Positions 22,568 through 33,879 of a stretch of 64,000 nucleotides of DNA are shown piece after piece. The notes below the pieces were generated by a model, which worked only from the letters and a program-made list of their open reading frames with translations, was not told the origin of the DNA and made no database searches. The stretch covers positions 620,001 through 684,000 of the forward strand of contig CAWUHX010000017.1 in assembly GCA_963922205.1 (NCBI GenBank), given 5' to 3'. The DNA is from Romanomermis culicivorax (Eukaryota; Nematoda; Enoplea; Mermithida; Mermithidae). The translations under genes were made by a program, and so were the position numbers. The first letter of the stretch is position 1. Each line of letters opens with the position of its first letter.

Positions 22568-24735
22568 CATATAATCATGAATAATGTTATCAACCATTCG
22601 ACGATGGCGATAGACTGTGAATTGTAACTCATCATATTATTTGCCGCCGATCGTCTAGTGTCGGTGGCCACGCTTGGACCAACCTCCAGTTCATCATCAG
22701 TGCCGTCATCTCCCTGATGAAAAGGATTGGACGTATACTGCATAAACAGAACGTAACCCAAAATCAAAATTCAATATACTATTCTGTTTTTCATAAAGAT
22801 CCTGAATAATATAACTGGAAAGCAAGTGCTATTTCATACTTTTACGATTTGTTGCCAAAAACTATACATGTTATGTATAAGGCTGTTTTGTTGTGATTCA
22901 CGGATCATTTCTTTCATCCGCTTAGTTCTGCTCAGCTGCTAATTACATCAAGCAATTTTTTTCTACTTTATTTCCACAGAATTCGCTGGTTCTCCACAAT
23001 GCTCTGTATGGATTAAGATTTTATTGTACATATTACTGTTTGTCTTATAATAAATAATAATCCCAAAAAAAGATAAACCACCGAATACTATGTCATCTGA
23101 TTCACTATAATATATATAGTCTGTGTTTCAGGAAATCTTCTGAATAAAAAAAGTTGAAAGCAAATATATTTATCATTTTACAATTTTCTGCTGAACCATT
23201 TGTCACATAGAAGTGGAAACGTTAGTCCTTTCAACAATTTATTGAAAAAGATTTTGAGAACGGCACCAATTTTTTTCTCATTTTTCAATTTACAAGCATT
23301 TTATAAAAGGCAGACTATAACTGTATATGACCGTAATTTTTCCTCCCTCAGATTGACCATGACAATGGACTACAGCTTGAGTAGCACACGATACACAATA
23401 TACCTGCCTACGGATTCCTTTAGATTTAAAAAATCGTTTGGAAATGAGTGGAAAATTTTTTGTTACCGCAAACCGCGAAGTTTTTCCCCCCAAGAGCAAA
23501 ATGCATTTTTTATTAAAAAAAGTTTTCATAAATGTAAGTTTGAAACTATTTCAAAATGTAAGGCAAGAAAAAAGCAATAAACTATAAGCTCGTTACGGGG
23601 ATTAAAGATCAAACTTGCAAAAGATCATACTTTGTCATGTTTGAGTGTTCCTCCGTCATACTAATTAACTATTTTTTTGTTTAGTCATTCTCTTTGTTTT
23701 TGTTTTAGAGATTGGAAAAATCGACCGATTTTCAATTTACTAATTAATCAACTCTACCCTTAATAAAAACTATCGGCCATGAATGAATAATAAGCTGATA
23801 AAAGCGATAAAGGTCGTACTTATTAACCTTATTATTGTTTATCCAAAAAACGTAGGAAAATAGCGTAGCATTGCTATTCTATGTAAAAAAATTCCTCAAC
23901 ATAATCATATAGTGATGAGAACTGCTTTTTGCGCCCAGTAGTCTTCTCATGGCTCACTTTTCTCATCCGCCGATGCTTGAGGAAAAACGTGCCGACCATG
24001 AGAAACCCTGTCGTTCCGCCAATTAGGTTGTACAAGGGAATTTCTTTGCGCATTGGGCACTCATCAAGATTTTTGATGCCTAATTAAAGAATAATAACGA
24101 ACGACATCCAGTGTCAACAGTATTTTTTACAGTAAACATGGGAAAACTAACCGCAAGATAAACCTCAATTGGAAGTATCGAAATGTATCAAAAAAATAAC
24201 AAGTAACCCCTAACAATGGAGAATGTGTCCCGTATACTGTATAAAAACAGTTATATTCAAGTTTTCCAAGAAAACAGCTGCAGTAAGAAACTTGCTGAGA
24301 GTGTACTGAAACTTGGATTTTCGAAAGCTGAAAAGTTCTTGAAAACCGTGGATAAACGTTCAAATGAGGAACATGATGTTGAGATTTGATATTGTAACGT
24401 TTTGGAGGCATAGATTGTAATAACGACCGAGTAAAAACTACGATTACCAAAGTAGCTCATCAAGATCGTAATGGTAAACATAATGAGTAGAATCAAAGTA
24501 ATCCAAGCTGAAAAATTAAGATTACGGAAATCTAAAAAAACCTTATAATGTAAAATTTACTGGTTCCAGCTAGAATTTTGAGCACCTGCCATAGAAAGTC
24601 GGGTAAAGATTGAGCTTCTTCGCTAGCCTCTTTCAACTGGTACTTGAATGACCGGTAAGTGGGCGTACTGTCGCTGATCCAATCAGGGTCGCGGTTACGC
24701 CAACCTCGGGCGCTTCTCGATCTGTTCTCCGACAT
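22568..24735 (-). CDS. TMEM272-like multi-pass membrane protein (3' end uncertain)
   Basis: Four exons on the minus strand join in frame with GT..AG introns: 24735-24561 (starts at a real ATG; 58 codons, ending LPDFLWQVLKILAGT), 24507-24448 (a membrane helix, ITLILLIMFTITILMSYF), 24079-23901 (GIKNLDECPMRKEIPLYNL, then a second helix and a basic loop) and 22737-22568 (an acidic linker, then WLITLFMII as a third helix). Phases fit at every junction (1, 1, 0). The donor of exon 3 is GTTGAG, so non-consensus after GT. The order of helix, then a dCP..IPiYLivgG-type motif, then helix, basic loop and third helix matches my memory of TMEM272-like proteins, which have four helices and unknown function. 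A fourth helix exon was not found. An open 95-nt candidate at 22529-22435, flanked by AG and GT, does not fit the phase. The third intron contains two TATAGTCTG MITE copies. Confidence 0.6.
22775..22870. mobile_element. MITE fragment, TATAGTCTG family
   Basis: From CTATTCTGTTTTTCATAAAG the sequence follows the left half of the family (GGAAAGCAAGTGCTATTTCA, then ACTTTTACGATTT), then diverges. It lies in the third intron of the TMEM272-like gene. Confidence 0.5.
23115..23319. mobile_element. MITE, TATAGTCTG family
   Basis: The left end is TATAGTCTGTGTTTC and the right end is AAAAGGCAGACTATA, with the family's internal words in order (GAAAGCAA, TTTACAATTTTCTGCTGAACC, GCATTTTATAAAA). A TA at each end is consistent with a TA target duplication. 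It lies in the third intron of the TMEM272-like gene. Confidence 0.75.
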
Positions 24736-25219
24736 TCAATAAATAATGTAGATTATCTGCTGGGTGTGAAAATGGGGGGATAAATGAGAAATTTTTGTGA
24801 TTCTTGTAAATGCAAATTATATGGCGAGAAATAAGTATATATTTAGAAAATACTTTCAGTATCTTTCATAAACTTCACACCTAATTTGCATGTCTAAATT
24901 TTCTTTTCCAAGAACTGTACGACAAGGATTAATATTCATAAAGTATTTTTCAAACAAACAGAGTAGTTTCAACTAGATGAAAATCTGAATCTGTTTCAGA
25001 TTTGTGGATCCCTAGGTAGAACAGTGAGTTTTCAACTGAAAGTTAACATAAAATCTGTAGCAAGAAAATACGCGTTTTTTATGAGTACCTCTGCTACAAA
25101 AAAGAGTGTGACAGATAACATGTCTGTAGTCATACTTCCACCTCAATTGTCAGGGAAATAGTGTAGCACGAGTGACTTGATGATCAACAGGACGGGTCAA
25201 TGCCTACCACACATTCGCT

Positions 25220-26108
25220 CTGGTGCACATCCGCAACCTTAGTCAGATCCGCTACTTAATGCACATTTGATACTATCTGCTGAGGAATATAAAGTAAGCA
25301 TTTACTTTTTGCGTTGAATAACGTAGTTAGAATTTCACTATAAGAGAATAAACGGTATGCATTGCGGTTGCAAGAGATGCGCATCAAAATTTTCAATTTG
25401 TCTTATGTTGCACGTATTCAGTGGAAGTATTACATAAATTACGAATTCTATCATTCAGAGCAGGATAAGATTCATGTCGTCGCTTTGACCACGCGCGCCT
25501 TAAGTTCCTAGCACGAATTTGGTCGCAATTATGCATTAGTTGGAGTAAACGCAAGAAGTTGTGTACTGTCAAATGCATATCACGAACCTCGTCCAGAATC
25601 TGTCTGTCATAATAACCATGAGCGTGACTTGTTGTTCTTGGCCCAGGGTTATCCCCACGAATCCAAACAGAAATGAGGAAATCGCCATGGATCCAGGTTT
25701 ACTGAAAATAATCTGTCCTTGGTCTACTCGAGACGCATATTGAATAATTGTTTTCGAATTTCGAAATCAAAACGACATTATTTTGCATCACTATTATCCA
25801 TAATTGTACACACAAATAATGAGAAACGTCCGTCTAAACTGATTTTTCTTTTACCCGAGGTGTTTGTGTGGTCACTTTTATAGTTTCATTACACGCCTTA
25901 ACTAATTAGTTACGTAATAACGTGCACTGTTCCATATAAGCGACAAAGAAGACATTTTCACCTCAGAAACTGCCCACCATCATTCTTGTTTTTATTTTGC
26001 TTAAATCTTTTGTCAACGGAAAATTCTTGAGAAAATAATAGAGAACCCTTTTTCGCATTTTTTGTTTCCTGGTAGCTGATGTGATTATGACAGCGGATGT
26101 GCACCAGG
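25220..26108. other. Possible TIR element with GTAGCGGAT repeats
   Basis: GGTGCACATCCGC at about 25220 is mirrored by GCGGATGTGCACC at about 26094. Both flanks carry extra words of the same kind (CAGATCCGCTAC on the left; GTAGCGGATCTGCTACC and AGGTAGC repeats to 26170 on the right). No coding gene of a known transposon is inside. The repeats extend beyond the paired words, so the exact ends are unclear. Confidence 0.4.
25393..25700 (-). CDS. Candidate exon or ORF, unrecognised
   Basis: On the minus strand one frame is open for about 100 codons before a TGA at 25393. It includes an internal Met followed by HLTVHNFLRLLQLMHNC and a basic RRAWSKRRHE segment. The composition looks like real protein rather than a translated repeat. 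An AG acceptor-like site lies near 25705. No family recognised. It sits between the inverted GCGGATGTGCACC words, so it could belong to an element. Confidence 0.25.
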
Positions 26109-26186
26109 TAGCGGTCGTGCACTAGGCAGCGGTGGTGAGCATTAGGTAGCAGATATGTAGCGGATCTGCTACCCAGTCAAAAGGGA

Positions 26187-26473
26187 ATCATCAAAGAGAC
26201 TTAAGCTCCAGCTGAGCTGCAGCTTAAGCTGTAGCATAACTTTATATGTTGGATCCTTGCCGTTAAGATGCAGCTCAGCTGTATCACACAAAACATATCA
26301 TGGCTGAGCTACAGCTGAGGTGTACCCAAACGACAATGTTGTAACATACAGAGTTAGGTTGCACAGCTCAGCTGCAGCTTAACTTCCTCTATATGTCTTG
26401 CGTGCTGGAGTTGAGCTGCAGCTGAGCTGCTACAACTCAGCTTGAGCTTAAGTCTCTCTGATGAAACCGGGCT
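26187..26473. mobile_element. Hairpin MITE, second copy
   Basis: Diverged copy of the element at 21811-22062. It opens ATCATCAAAGAGACTTAAGC and ends AAGTCTCTCTGATGAAACC, with the same AGCTGAGCTGCAGC words between. Confidence 0.75.
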
Positions 26474-26905
26474 CTGTTGTTTTTCTATATTCTTCTAAAT
26501 AATAACTCTGAAAATGAAACCAAAAATTTTTAAGCACATTCAACTAATCTCCAACGACTTTTTGAGAAAAAAATTCTATGGCAAAAAGCTTGTGAAAAGG
26601 ATTTTTCCGACAGTACTAATCTTGTCATTTTTCAATTTGAAGCATTTTATAATAAACAGACTATAGATTGTTTTTATTGAAAATCCTTCTAAATAATAAA
26701 AGTGAAACGCAAGTACCATTTCATATTTTGACAATATATTGCTAAACCACAAGTCACATTGGACTGAAAATTTGTGGGCATAATCAATCAATCTTCAACA
26801 TTTTTTTGAATAAAAAATCTCACTGTAAATCTCTAAAGACAATTTTGACGACAGTACTGATTTTTTTATTTTTTAACTCAAAAGCATTATGTAAAAAATA
26901 AAAGG
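26474..26905. mobile_element. Two TATAGTCTG-family MITEs head to tail
   Basis: The first copy ends AATAAACAGACTATAG at 26665, and the second begins at once with TATAGATTGTTTTTATTG and ends near GCATTATGTAAAAAATA at 26905. Both contain the family core (GAAACGCAAGTACCATTTCA, TTGTGGGCATAATC, ATTTTGACGACAGTACTGA). The shared junction means that one inserted at, or was duplicated next to, the TA of the other. Confidence 0.7.
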
Positions 26906-28940
26906 AAAATAAACATATTCAGAGGTCTCTGAAATTCATCAGACTTCTTAAAATAGTTCATTTGGCTTTAAACGTCGTATTTTGAGTTGAAAATTAGAGT
27001 GGCGTTACCAAAGATTTGACAAGGGTTAGAGAAAATGCGGCCAGTCAGGCACATCTACGAATTCCAGCGAGGTACCATATTTGCGTGCATCGCCTTATCA
27101 CGGTCCACAGGATGGAGACAAAGGCGAAATTTTGTTTCCGTGGGGACCACGAGGATAGGAAATATATTTAGCATAAAGAAATTCTAGCCATTTCAGGAGA
27201 AGTTTTGTGAACTCTTTATGACACGTTTCAGTATTACGCAGGAATAAAAATTATGCAAATTCATTACTACCTCGAGGCCAAAACTCTCGCAGTCTTTTAC
27301 AGAATCAAAATAAGTATAGATGCCCTCAAACCACGAGCTAGTGTACGCACATAAAAACGATATTGCTCTCCCGGAATTCCCCTACAAACTTGTCCTGAAT
27401 TTAATCACGTTCAGAAAATAGATCTGTCATCAAAAGCTGTGATTGATCTGTGTAAGATGCTTGGAAATGGCAGAGAAAAACACGAAATTGTCAGGAAACC
27501 CTGAACAATCATCAAAGTGAAAACTGTACAAGCCTATCACGAGCTCTTATCTCCTCTCGTATAGAAAGAAATTGAAGAAGAAAAAACATTTTATCCAAGG
27601 AAAATTGCATCACGAAAAAATGCTATAAAAATTGGCAGCTAACGAAGAAAGGAGCATTCGGAGCATAACAAAATAAAATGCATATAATTTCCGGCCGCTA
27701 ATTACATAGAAATTAATTTCGTACTTCGGAAGCTCTTTTGGCTCGGGTTAAAGATTACAGTACTGATTCTACATTATTAATAACAATTCTCTAATGGTCG
27801 AAGAAAATCGGCGCACGTGTTCGATTGGCTGTAAAAATATGCCCATTTACGATAAGATTCTCTATATGGTTGAGAACGTGGTTCTCAGAAAATCGTGGAA
27901 TTATTAGATAGCAATTGCTTTCCAATTTCATTATTTAGAAGCACGAAAAACAGAATTTAAATATGAACTGGAAAGAATTTGATTTTTTTTTCTTTCAACG
28001 ATACATCATATGCAACTAGAAATTTTTGAATTCAGTCAACCAAGCTCTAAAAATTTCTAAGTAAAAAACTAGTAAATGTTTAGTGCAAAAAATTTTGAAG
28101 ACAGTTTTTATCGCAGTTATTTCACTTTCATTTGCGATGTAAAAAACAGACCATAGCCATATTAATCGTAGAACTGGCTATTTTTACAACCTTTAAAGCG
28201 ATTTAACTGATACGAAATATTATTTCAATTTCAAACCTGATAGACATTTCTTTCAACTAATGAAGAAATGATTCATAAATCGTGCATATTGTGGACTACC
28301 GTTAGAATATTAAAATTTTTCACATAATACTGTACTGAAGACAGCCATACGTCTTACGACGTATCTTTTTCAAGGAGTCAATTCATTCTCAAACATTTTT
28401 TTGACTAAAAACTTCTACGGTAAAAGCTTAATGTCAGCGATTTGGGGGACTGTATTAATGATTGTCATTTTTCGATTTACAGGCTTTCTGTGAGCTTCTT
28501 TGAAGTACTATGAATCTGAACCTGAGAATTCTCGAGACAGTTTATTTGATGGTAAAATTTTTTACTTTCCTAGACAAGTCGTTCGTAAGCAGATGTGGTA
28601 CTGTGTGAACGCACTCCACTAGATTTTTCACAACACGTATCGTTCACCTTTCACTGCCATTGGAGATGTAGTCACAGATTCATAGGATAATATGTAAAAT
28701 ATAGTAGATGTGGGATATAAAATGCACATTTTTCATGCATCAGAGAACAAAGAATATTTGTTTCATCACTTTCTACCCATTATTACGTAAAGATAAAAAA
28801 GTTGATTAAGCTTTCGCTGATCATTTTTACCTATAGAGAAATTGTTATTGAACGCCCTTTTGCTTCCAATTTCCCGAACACCCTGGAACTGCACATAGGC
28901 AGATGAGCAGATGAGGCACGCACATTCTAAGCCACTGGGC
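26906..28940. other. Mostly gene-free stretch
   Basis: Contains a MITE relic at about 27930-28157 and another partial one near 28380-28490. Around 27360-27510 two short frames (LPEFPYKLVLNLITF, then LSSKAVIDLCKMLGNGREK) look protein-like but are out of frame with each other and are not flanked by clear splice sites. I do not call a gene. Confidence 0.4.
27930..28157. mobile_element. MITE relic, TATAGTCTG family
   Basis: The right end AAAAAACAGACCATAG at 28140-28156 and internal words (AACGATACATCATATG, TTTTGAAGACAG) mark the family. The left end is decayed. Confidence 0.5.
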
Positions 28941-28945
28941 GTTAC

Positions 28946-29451
28946 CTTGGTGAATGACATTATACGAAGGTCGGTCTTTGATGGTGAAAAAACGAGGCAC
29001 ACTTGTAATGGTTCTCCAGTCGAGGAAAGAAGCATAATGCTAAAAATATTAATTTAAAAATAAAAATTAATTGCTAGCCGTTGCAATTAATGGTGAAAAT
29101 GCCTTTTGACACATTGCTCTCTTTCTATACCAGCAAATTTCAGCACCAAAAGAAATAATTTGTCGTTCATACCGAAACATTTTTAGATCGTTCCTTAGTA
29201 TGACTCGTAAAGTCGCTTTGTAAAAATATGCATGCGAAAACTTCGCGAATCGTGCCGAAATCTCTCAACTGGCCACATACATGCACAAGTAGTAAAATCC
29301 TGCTGCAGTCAGGAATTACTAGTGGGTAGGTCAAGGCGCTTTTTCTATCCCTCAAGTGAGCCAGCAAGACGTTTCTCATGAAATAACCGTGGCTAAATTG
29401 ACCGTAATCGGGCTTCTCGTACATAACCGTACGTTTCCTATCGTAAATTCT
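28946..29451 (-). CDS. Two candidate exons of an unrecognised gene
   Basis: On the minus strand, an exon from 29451 to 29320 (132 nt, 44 codons, phase 0) has the acceptor ATTTTAG and donor GTAATT. It joins in frame to a second from 29039 to 28946 (94 nt) with the acceptor ATTTTTAG and donor GTAACG. Peptide words: DRKRTVMYEKPDYG, HGYFMRNVLLAHLRDRKSA, then HYASFLDWRTITSVPRFF. Both are open throughout with well-formed splice signals. I could not place them in a family. A possible upstream exon lies at about 29640-29540 (open frame, acceptor TATTTCAG). The downstream exons were not found. Confidence 0.4.
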
Positions 29452-29459
29452 CTAAAATT

Positions 29460-32330
29460 GCACATGCTACAGTGTGTTCGATAGCCCACAGCTCGCTTTC
29501 CCCCTGTGGGCCTTCTTTGCACTAATATTTGCATGAATGTGGTGAACAATGGAAACTTTGTCTATGTCTGATTCGATAGAGCATCTTGAAAACTGCAACA
29601 ATGTACACGAGACTGATAGTTTCTGAAATATACAGCTTTGAATTTCAGTGAAGTTCGAAAGATTTTAAAGATTTTAACTCCGCTATGTAAAATCGGTCTT
29701 AAATCGTCACATGATATACTTTTTTGGTATTAGTCAGTTCATTCAAAAGCGACTATTGTATGTTTATGTTTTGTGACCCCTTAGGTCAAGTATAGGCCGA
29801 CTTTCTGTTGTGTCCATATTTATGCAAATTTCTGTGTAAAGAATCTCTATGGAGAAAAACGGTAAGTGTAGCATTTAGTTAGTATAGCATTACTCATTAG
29901 TGTAGCTATCGAATGCACTATAGCTTATGCAATTTCAGAATTTACGCTTGGAAACTATGGTCAAATAGCCCTACCCAATTTGGCGTAGTCATTTCACCCG
30001 TCAGTTGCTAGCCATGGATTCATTTTTGCAATTGGCCATTTCAGCCATAGCAGGATGCTTACTGTGGCTAGAAGCTCAGACACCCTGCTTGCTATCAACT
30101 TATTTTTCTTATTATTCAAGGTCTAACCGCATTTTGTAAAAAGGAATGACGCATCAACTGTTGAAATGAGACTTGGGTTGAGTTAGAGAAATATAATAAA
30201 TGGATTGGAATCAAAAATAGACCTAATCACTCACTCACCAATTCACCTAATCAGGCCGAAACCTTAGGTAGAATAAGTCTGCAACAGTTCGGTCGGTCTC
30301 AAGTTCAACAAAGACCACCTGCTTTTGTTCCGAGGAACTGCAGAAGATCAACAACACTCTGAGCTCAAGTAACTTCAAACCAAGGACAAACCGAGAAGGC
30401 AGGCCGAGAATTGAGTAACAAATGTAGACTTGCTTGCATGCTGGGTGGTACTCCTGAGATCCTGGGTCTAACCTGCATTCCTTCCACTGCAAGGTCGATA
30501 ATAACTGTCTGAACAGGGGGCGTTGTATTTGGACGTGGCTCCACAAAATATAATAAACAATATTATATAATAAATGGCCGGTCTGGCTGCTGATCTTTAC
30601 TTATAAAAAATAAACAACAGAATGACCAAAAACATAAACAACCAGGCCTTTTATGCACAGTGTCTATGCAAATCAGTGTCGACACAAAATGCATGGACTT
30701 CTGGCAACTTGGAGATAGACTATGTCCATCCCCAACACAACTAATTCGATTTCTAGTATGCAGTACTGTTGATTTACATTACTCTATAAGATCAAATAGC
30801 TAAATTTTCAACTTTATTTCGCGTCATCACCATTCTGGAATGTGCGTGCATGTGGGCCTTATTTCTTTGACTTCATGGTGAAATTTTCCACTAAAAATGC
30901 TTACCCGACACAAAAGAAATATGTTTAATTTGAGGTTCAATCAGTCTACCAAGCAGCTGCTACTATGGGTCCAGAGCTTGCTAGAGGCACACCCCTTGGT
31001 TTATATGGGGGTGTTACAAAAAGGGGGAAGGTTATTTTTTGTGGGGAATCCGATGGACATATTGGGCTTTTATAAAAAATTTATTTTTCGAGATTTTTCA
31101 GACAAACGTCATAAATGTGTGGTCTTTACCCATAATGCAGCAATTTTTTGAATAATTAAGACGCTGTTTCTGAGATGTTCAACTTTGACTATGATAAGTA
31201 AAAAATAAACAACGCAAAATAATCAAAAATTTAGGAAATAATATCAGTTTCGAATTTCGATCCACCATTCTTCATTTCAGTGGCGTGAGCTGAACTGACT
31301 GATGGTGCCAATGATCATCTAAAAAATAAGCAAAAGTGAAGTTGTAAGTCGTCACTTGATTGTGCCATACATCACGGTATATTAGTAAAAACCAGTTCAA
31401 AAATATGAACGATGCAACAAGCTCATTTTAAATTTTTACATAACTTTTGAATTAAAAACGCGAAAGATGGACTTCAAAGAGGTTCATGCCTGCGTTCCTC
31501 TTGCGTCAATGGCGACAGACAGCCAATCTTGGTGTCAGCAAACATAGGCCGTTGTACCCCATTTATTTTGAAATGACAGATGAAGTGTCAACCGAGAAGG
31601 AGGTTCAATTTGATATGCAATTTTCAAGGAGAAAAAAACTCCATGAATATGGGAAAAAGAAAACCGTGCGTGTCCACGATCATTTGGACGGAAAATCACC
31701 ACTTAATGGGGTTAATAGGAGGACATTTTCAGTCGTTCTGTTTTTCACAAACAAAATTCCATGATAATCCTGAACGTGATCATTTCTAGATGAATGGAGT
31801 ATAATACCTATGTTCTAAGAGATACTCCATTAGGATCGATCTGTCAGTAAATCAGTGAAAAATTAATCTGCTGGACCATAAGTCATCAGTGTAGGTATGA
31901 GACAAAGTTGTGACTCTTATCCTGTGGTCCAGGCGGGGGTTTCATTCATATAGTAAAATTTGATGCACAAAGTGCATCGGGTAGCCACTCACAGAAAACC
32001 CCTTACTCTGAAACTGACCTGAAGTTTGATGACCCTGTTGATGTGTGCATCATAGTCGTCTTCTGTAGTACGTTCCACATGATTCGAAATTTGGATTCGT
32101 GTGAATTGATATATGATGTTTTAAACTTGGAAGAGATCAATTCCTTGTGCACATTCATGAAAAGCTGTTAGTTACTCTTCATGCTTTTGGACACAAACTG
32201 AGTAAACAAAAGAAAAGTAAGTAGATAAAAAAGAAAGTTTAAAAATTAAACCCACAAATGAAACTATAAAACCTGGGAACGTCAAGAATAGAATAAAAAG
32301 ACTTATAAAGGCTTCTAAAGATGATTCTGA
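29460..32330. other. Gene-poor stretch
   Basis: Contains a GC-richer island at about 30240-30550 with a minus-strand open frame of 99 codons that has no family, and a fragment of the long-TIR arm family at about 31155-31205 (TTAAGACGCTGTTTCTGAGA, then TATGATAAG). A plus-strand open frame at 31486-31764 has no splice or family support. Nothing else is recognised. Confidence 0.4.
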
Positions 32331-32336
32331 TAAAAC

Positions 32337-32545
32337 CATACCTGTAAGAGATCCGACCAATTGGGAGGGGGTAAACCCAAAATTTTCGGGCGGGGGGGGG
32401 GTCGAAAAAGTCGAAAACTTTCCCAAAAAAAGTACTTTTTCCCAGTTTTTCCTAATTTTTCCTAGTTTGGAGGGGGTTGGGTTAGGTATAGGGTTGACCA
32501 AGTTGGTGGGGGGAGGGTGCCCCCAACCTCTCAATTACGAGGATG
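32337..32545. mobile_element. G-run hAT-like MITE, copy 1
   Basis: The left end is CATACCTGTAAGAG and the decayed right end TTACGAGGATG. Internal landmarks of the family are GACCAATTGGGAGGGG, long G runs, GTCGAAAA and GGTTGACCAAGTTGG. Flanking 8-mers are GATAAAAC and GATGAAAA (6 of 8), an old target duplication. Confidence 0.75.
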
Positions 32546-32990
32546 GATGAAAATACTTTGAAAATTACAACTCACCTCAAAGGAGCATCATTGATGTGTT
32601 ACGATGAAGAACAATCTAATTCGTATTGATGCTGTGATTTTATATCAACCTGAAGAAATTAAAACTAAAGCTGATACAAAAGTGAAACAAAACCGGATTC
32701 AAATTTCAAATTTGAAAAGCATCGAAAAATCGATTATGGACGACAAAAAAGATCATTATATTCAACTGCGCCAAAAAACATGCAAAAGCATAGTCTGTTT
32801 GAGAGAATATTTTCTTGAAATGAAACATTAAACAAAGAACTTTTGTACATGTCGATAATCGATAAAGACAAAAATAGAAATTTGAAAAGTTGCATTAATC
32901 CTATATCAAATGGAACAGCGTAACGTCCTATTCAGTTCAACAAAATTTACTTGTGTTCTACATTTACTATTAAAGTTGTTGATACAACAT
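32546..32990. other. AT-rich stretch with one small open frame
   Basis: A plus-strand frame from an ATG at 32604 to 32831 encodes 75 residues rich in Lys and Ile (KSIEKSIMDDKKDHYIQLRQ). No family, no splice sites and no partner. I leave it uncalled as a gene. Confidence 0.3.
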
Positions 32991-32993
32991 AGC

Positions 32994-33547
32994 TATAGTC
33001 TGTTTTTTTTAAATGCTTGTGACCGAAAAAAGATGGAATAAAGTATGCATTGCTTGTTTAATTACCGCGCTTGCGCACACTATACTGTATTACAATAGAA
33101 AACGCAAAATTGAAGTTATTGACGGAATTGAAGGCTATTTGTTAGGAAAAAAATTGGAAATTAGAAAAAATTTTCGCACATGGTTCTCATTTAATGAAAA
33201 AAATTCGGGAATCAAGATCGTGATACAATTGGTGCGTTTTGGAAGCTTGAAATCTCAAAATCCGGCACATCGCGTCACAGCACTGGTCATTTGCTTAGCT
33301 TTTTCTGCGCAGAGCAGCGAATATTTTTTTCAGCCGTGCGAGATTTTTTTTGGACATTTCTCGTATCGGACGCAAAGTATTTTTAAAAGAGTTATCGAGT
33401 TGAGTTGAGAGTTTAGTCATTTTACAGCCGCCGGTTGATGGATTCATAACATACAGTCAACAACGATATAGTCTTGACACAAAATTCTGCATGCGTACTT
33501 ACTTTCAGCATTTTTGCGTTACAAGCATTTGAAAAAAACAGACTATA
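32994..33547. mobile_element. 554-bp TIR element sharing TATAGTCTG ends
   Basis: The left terminus is TATAGTCTGTTTTTTTTAAA and the right is its complement form ending AAAAAAACAGACTATA, each followed inward by an ATGCTTGT/ACAAGCAT word. The interior is unlike the roughly 240-bp copies, so this is a longer member with a different core. One plus-strand frame inside (33013-33408) is open for 131 codons but resembles nothing. Confidence 0.7.
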
Positions 33548-33879
33548 AGTTATGTTAATTTCCAGACGACATAAAAAAGTTGCGTTAATCCAACAATTTT
33601 TTTACAGTGATGAATAGATGCCCAAAAAGGCTCAAAATGACATATTTCTGTTTATTTCGATATCATTTTTAACACTTTGGGATTGAATGATAAAGTGTAA
33701 AGTAAGGAGTTGAAATTTTTTTCATACCTGCTATACAGTATGGTCTCAGCCTGTAATGAATATTTAGCTAGAGTCGCGTCTTTTCCGCTGTGCTCATACA
33801 TGCACAAGATGAAAACTGCAGGGAGTCAGGGAAGACAATTTTTAGAAAAATCAGAAAGGAAGTCTTATGATTGAGGTCA

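Noticed and set aside
27360..27510. An F-box-like exon on the plus strand
   Set aside because: The two suggestive pieces are in different frames and lack splice sites; the resemblance is only to a general Leu/Pro pattern.
33013..33408. A 131-residue plus-strand protein
   Set aside because: It lies entirely inside the 554-bp TIR element, has no family and no conserved relative in the other copies.
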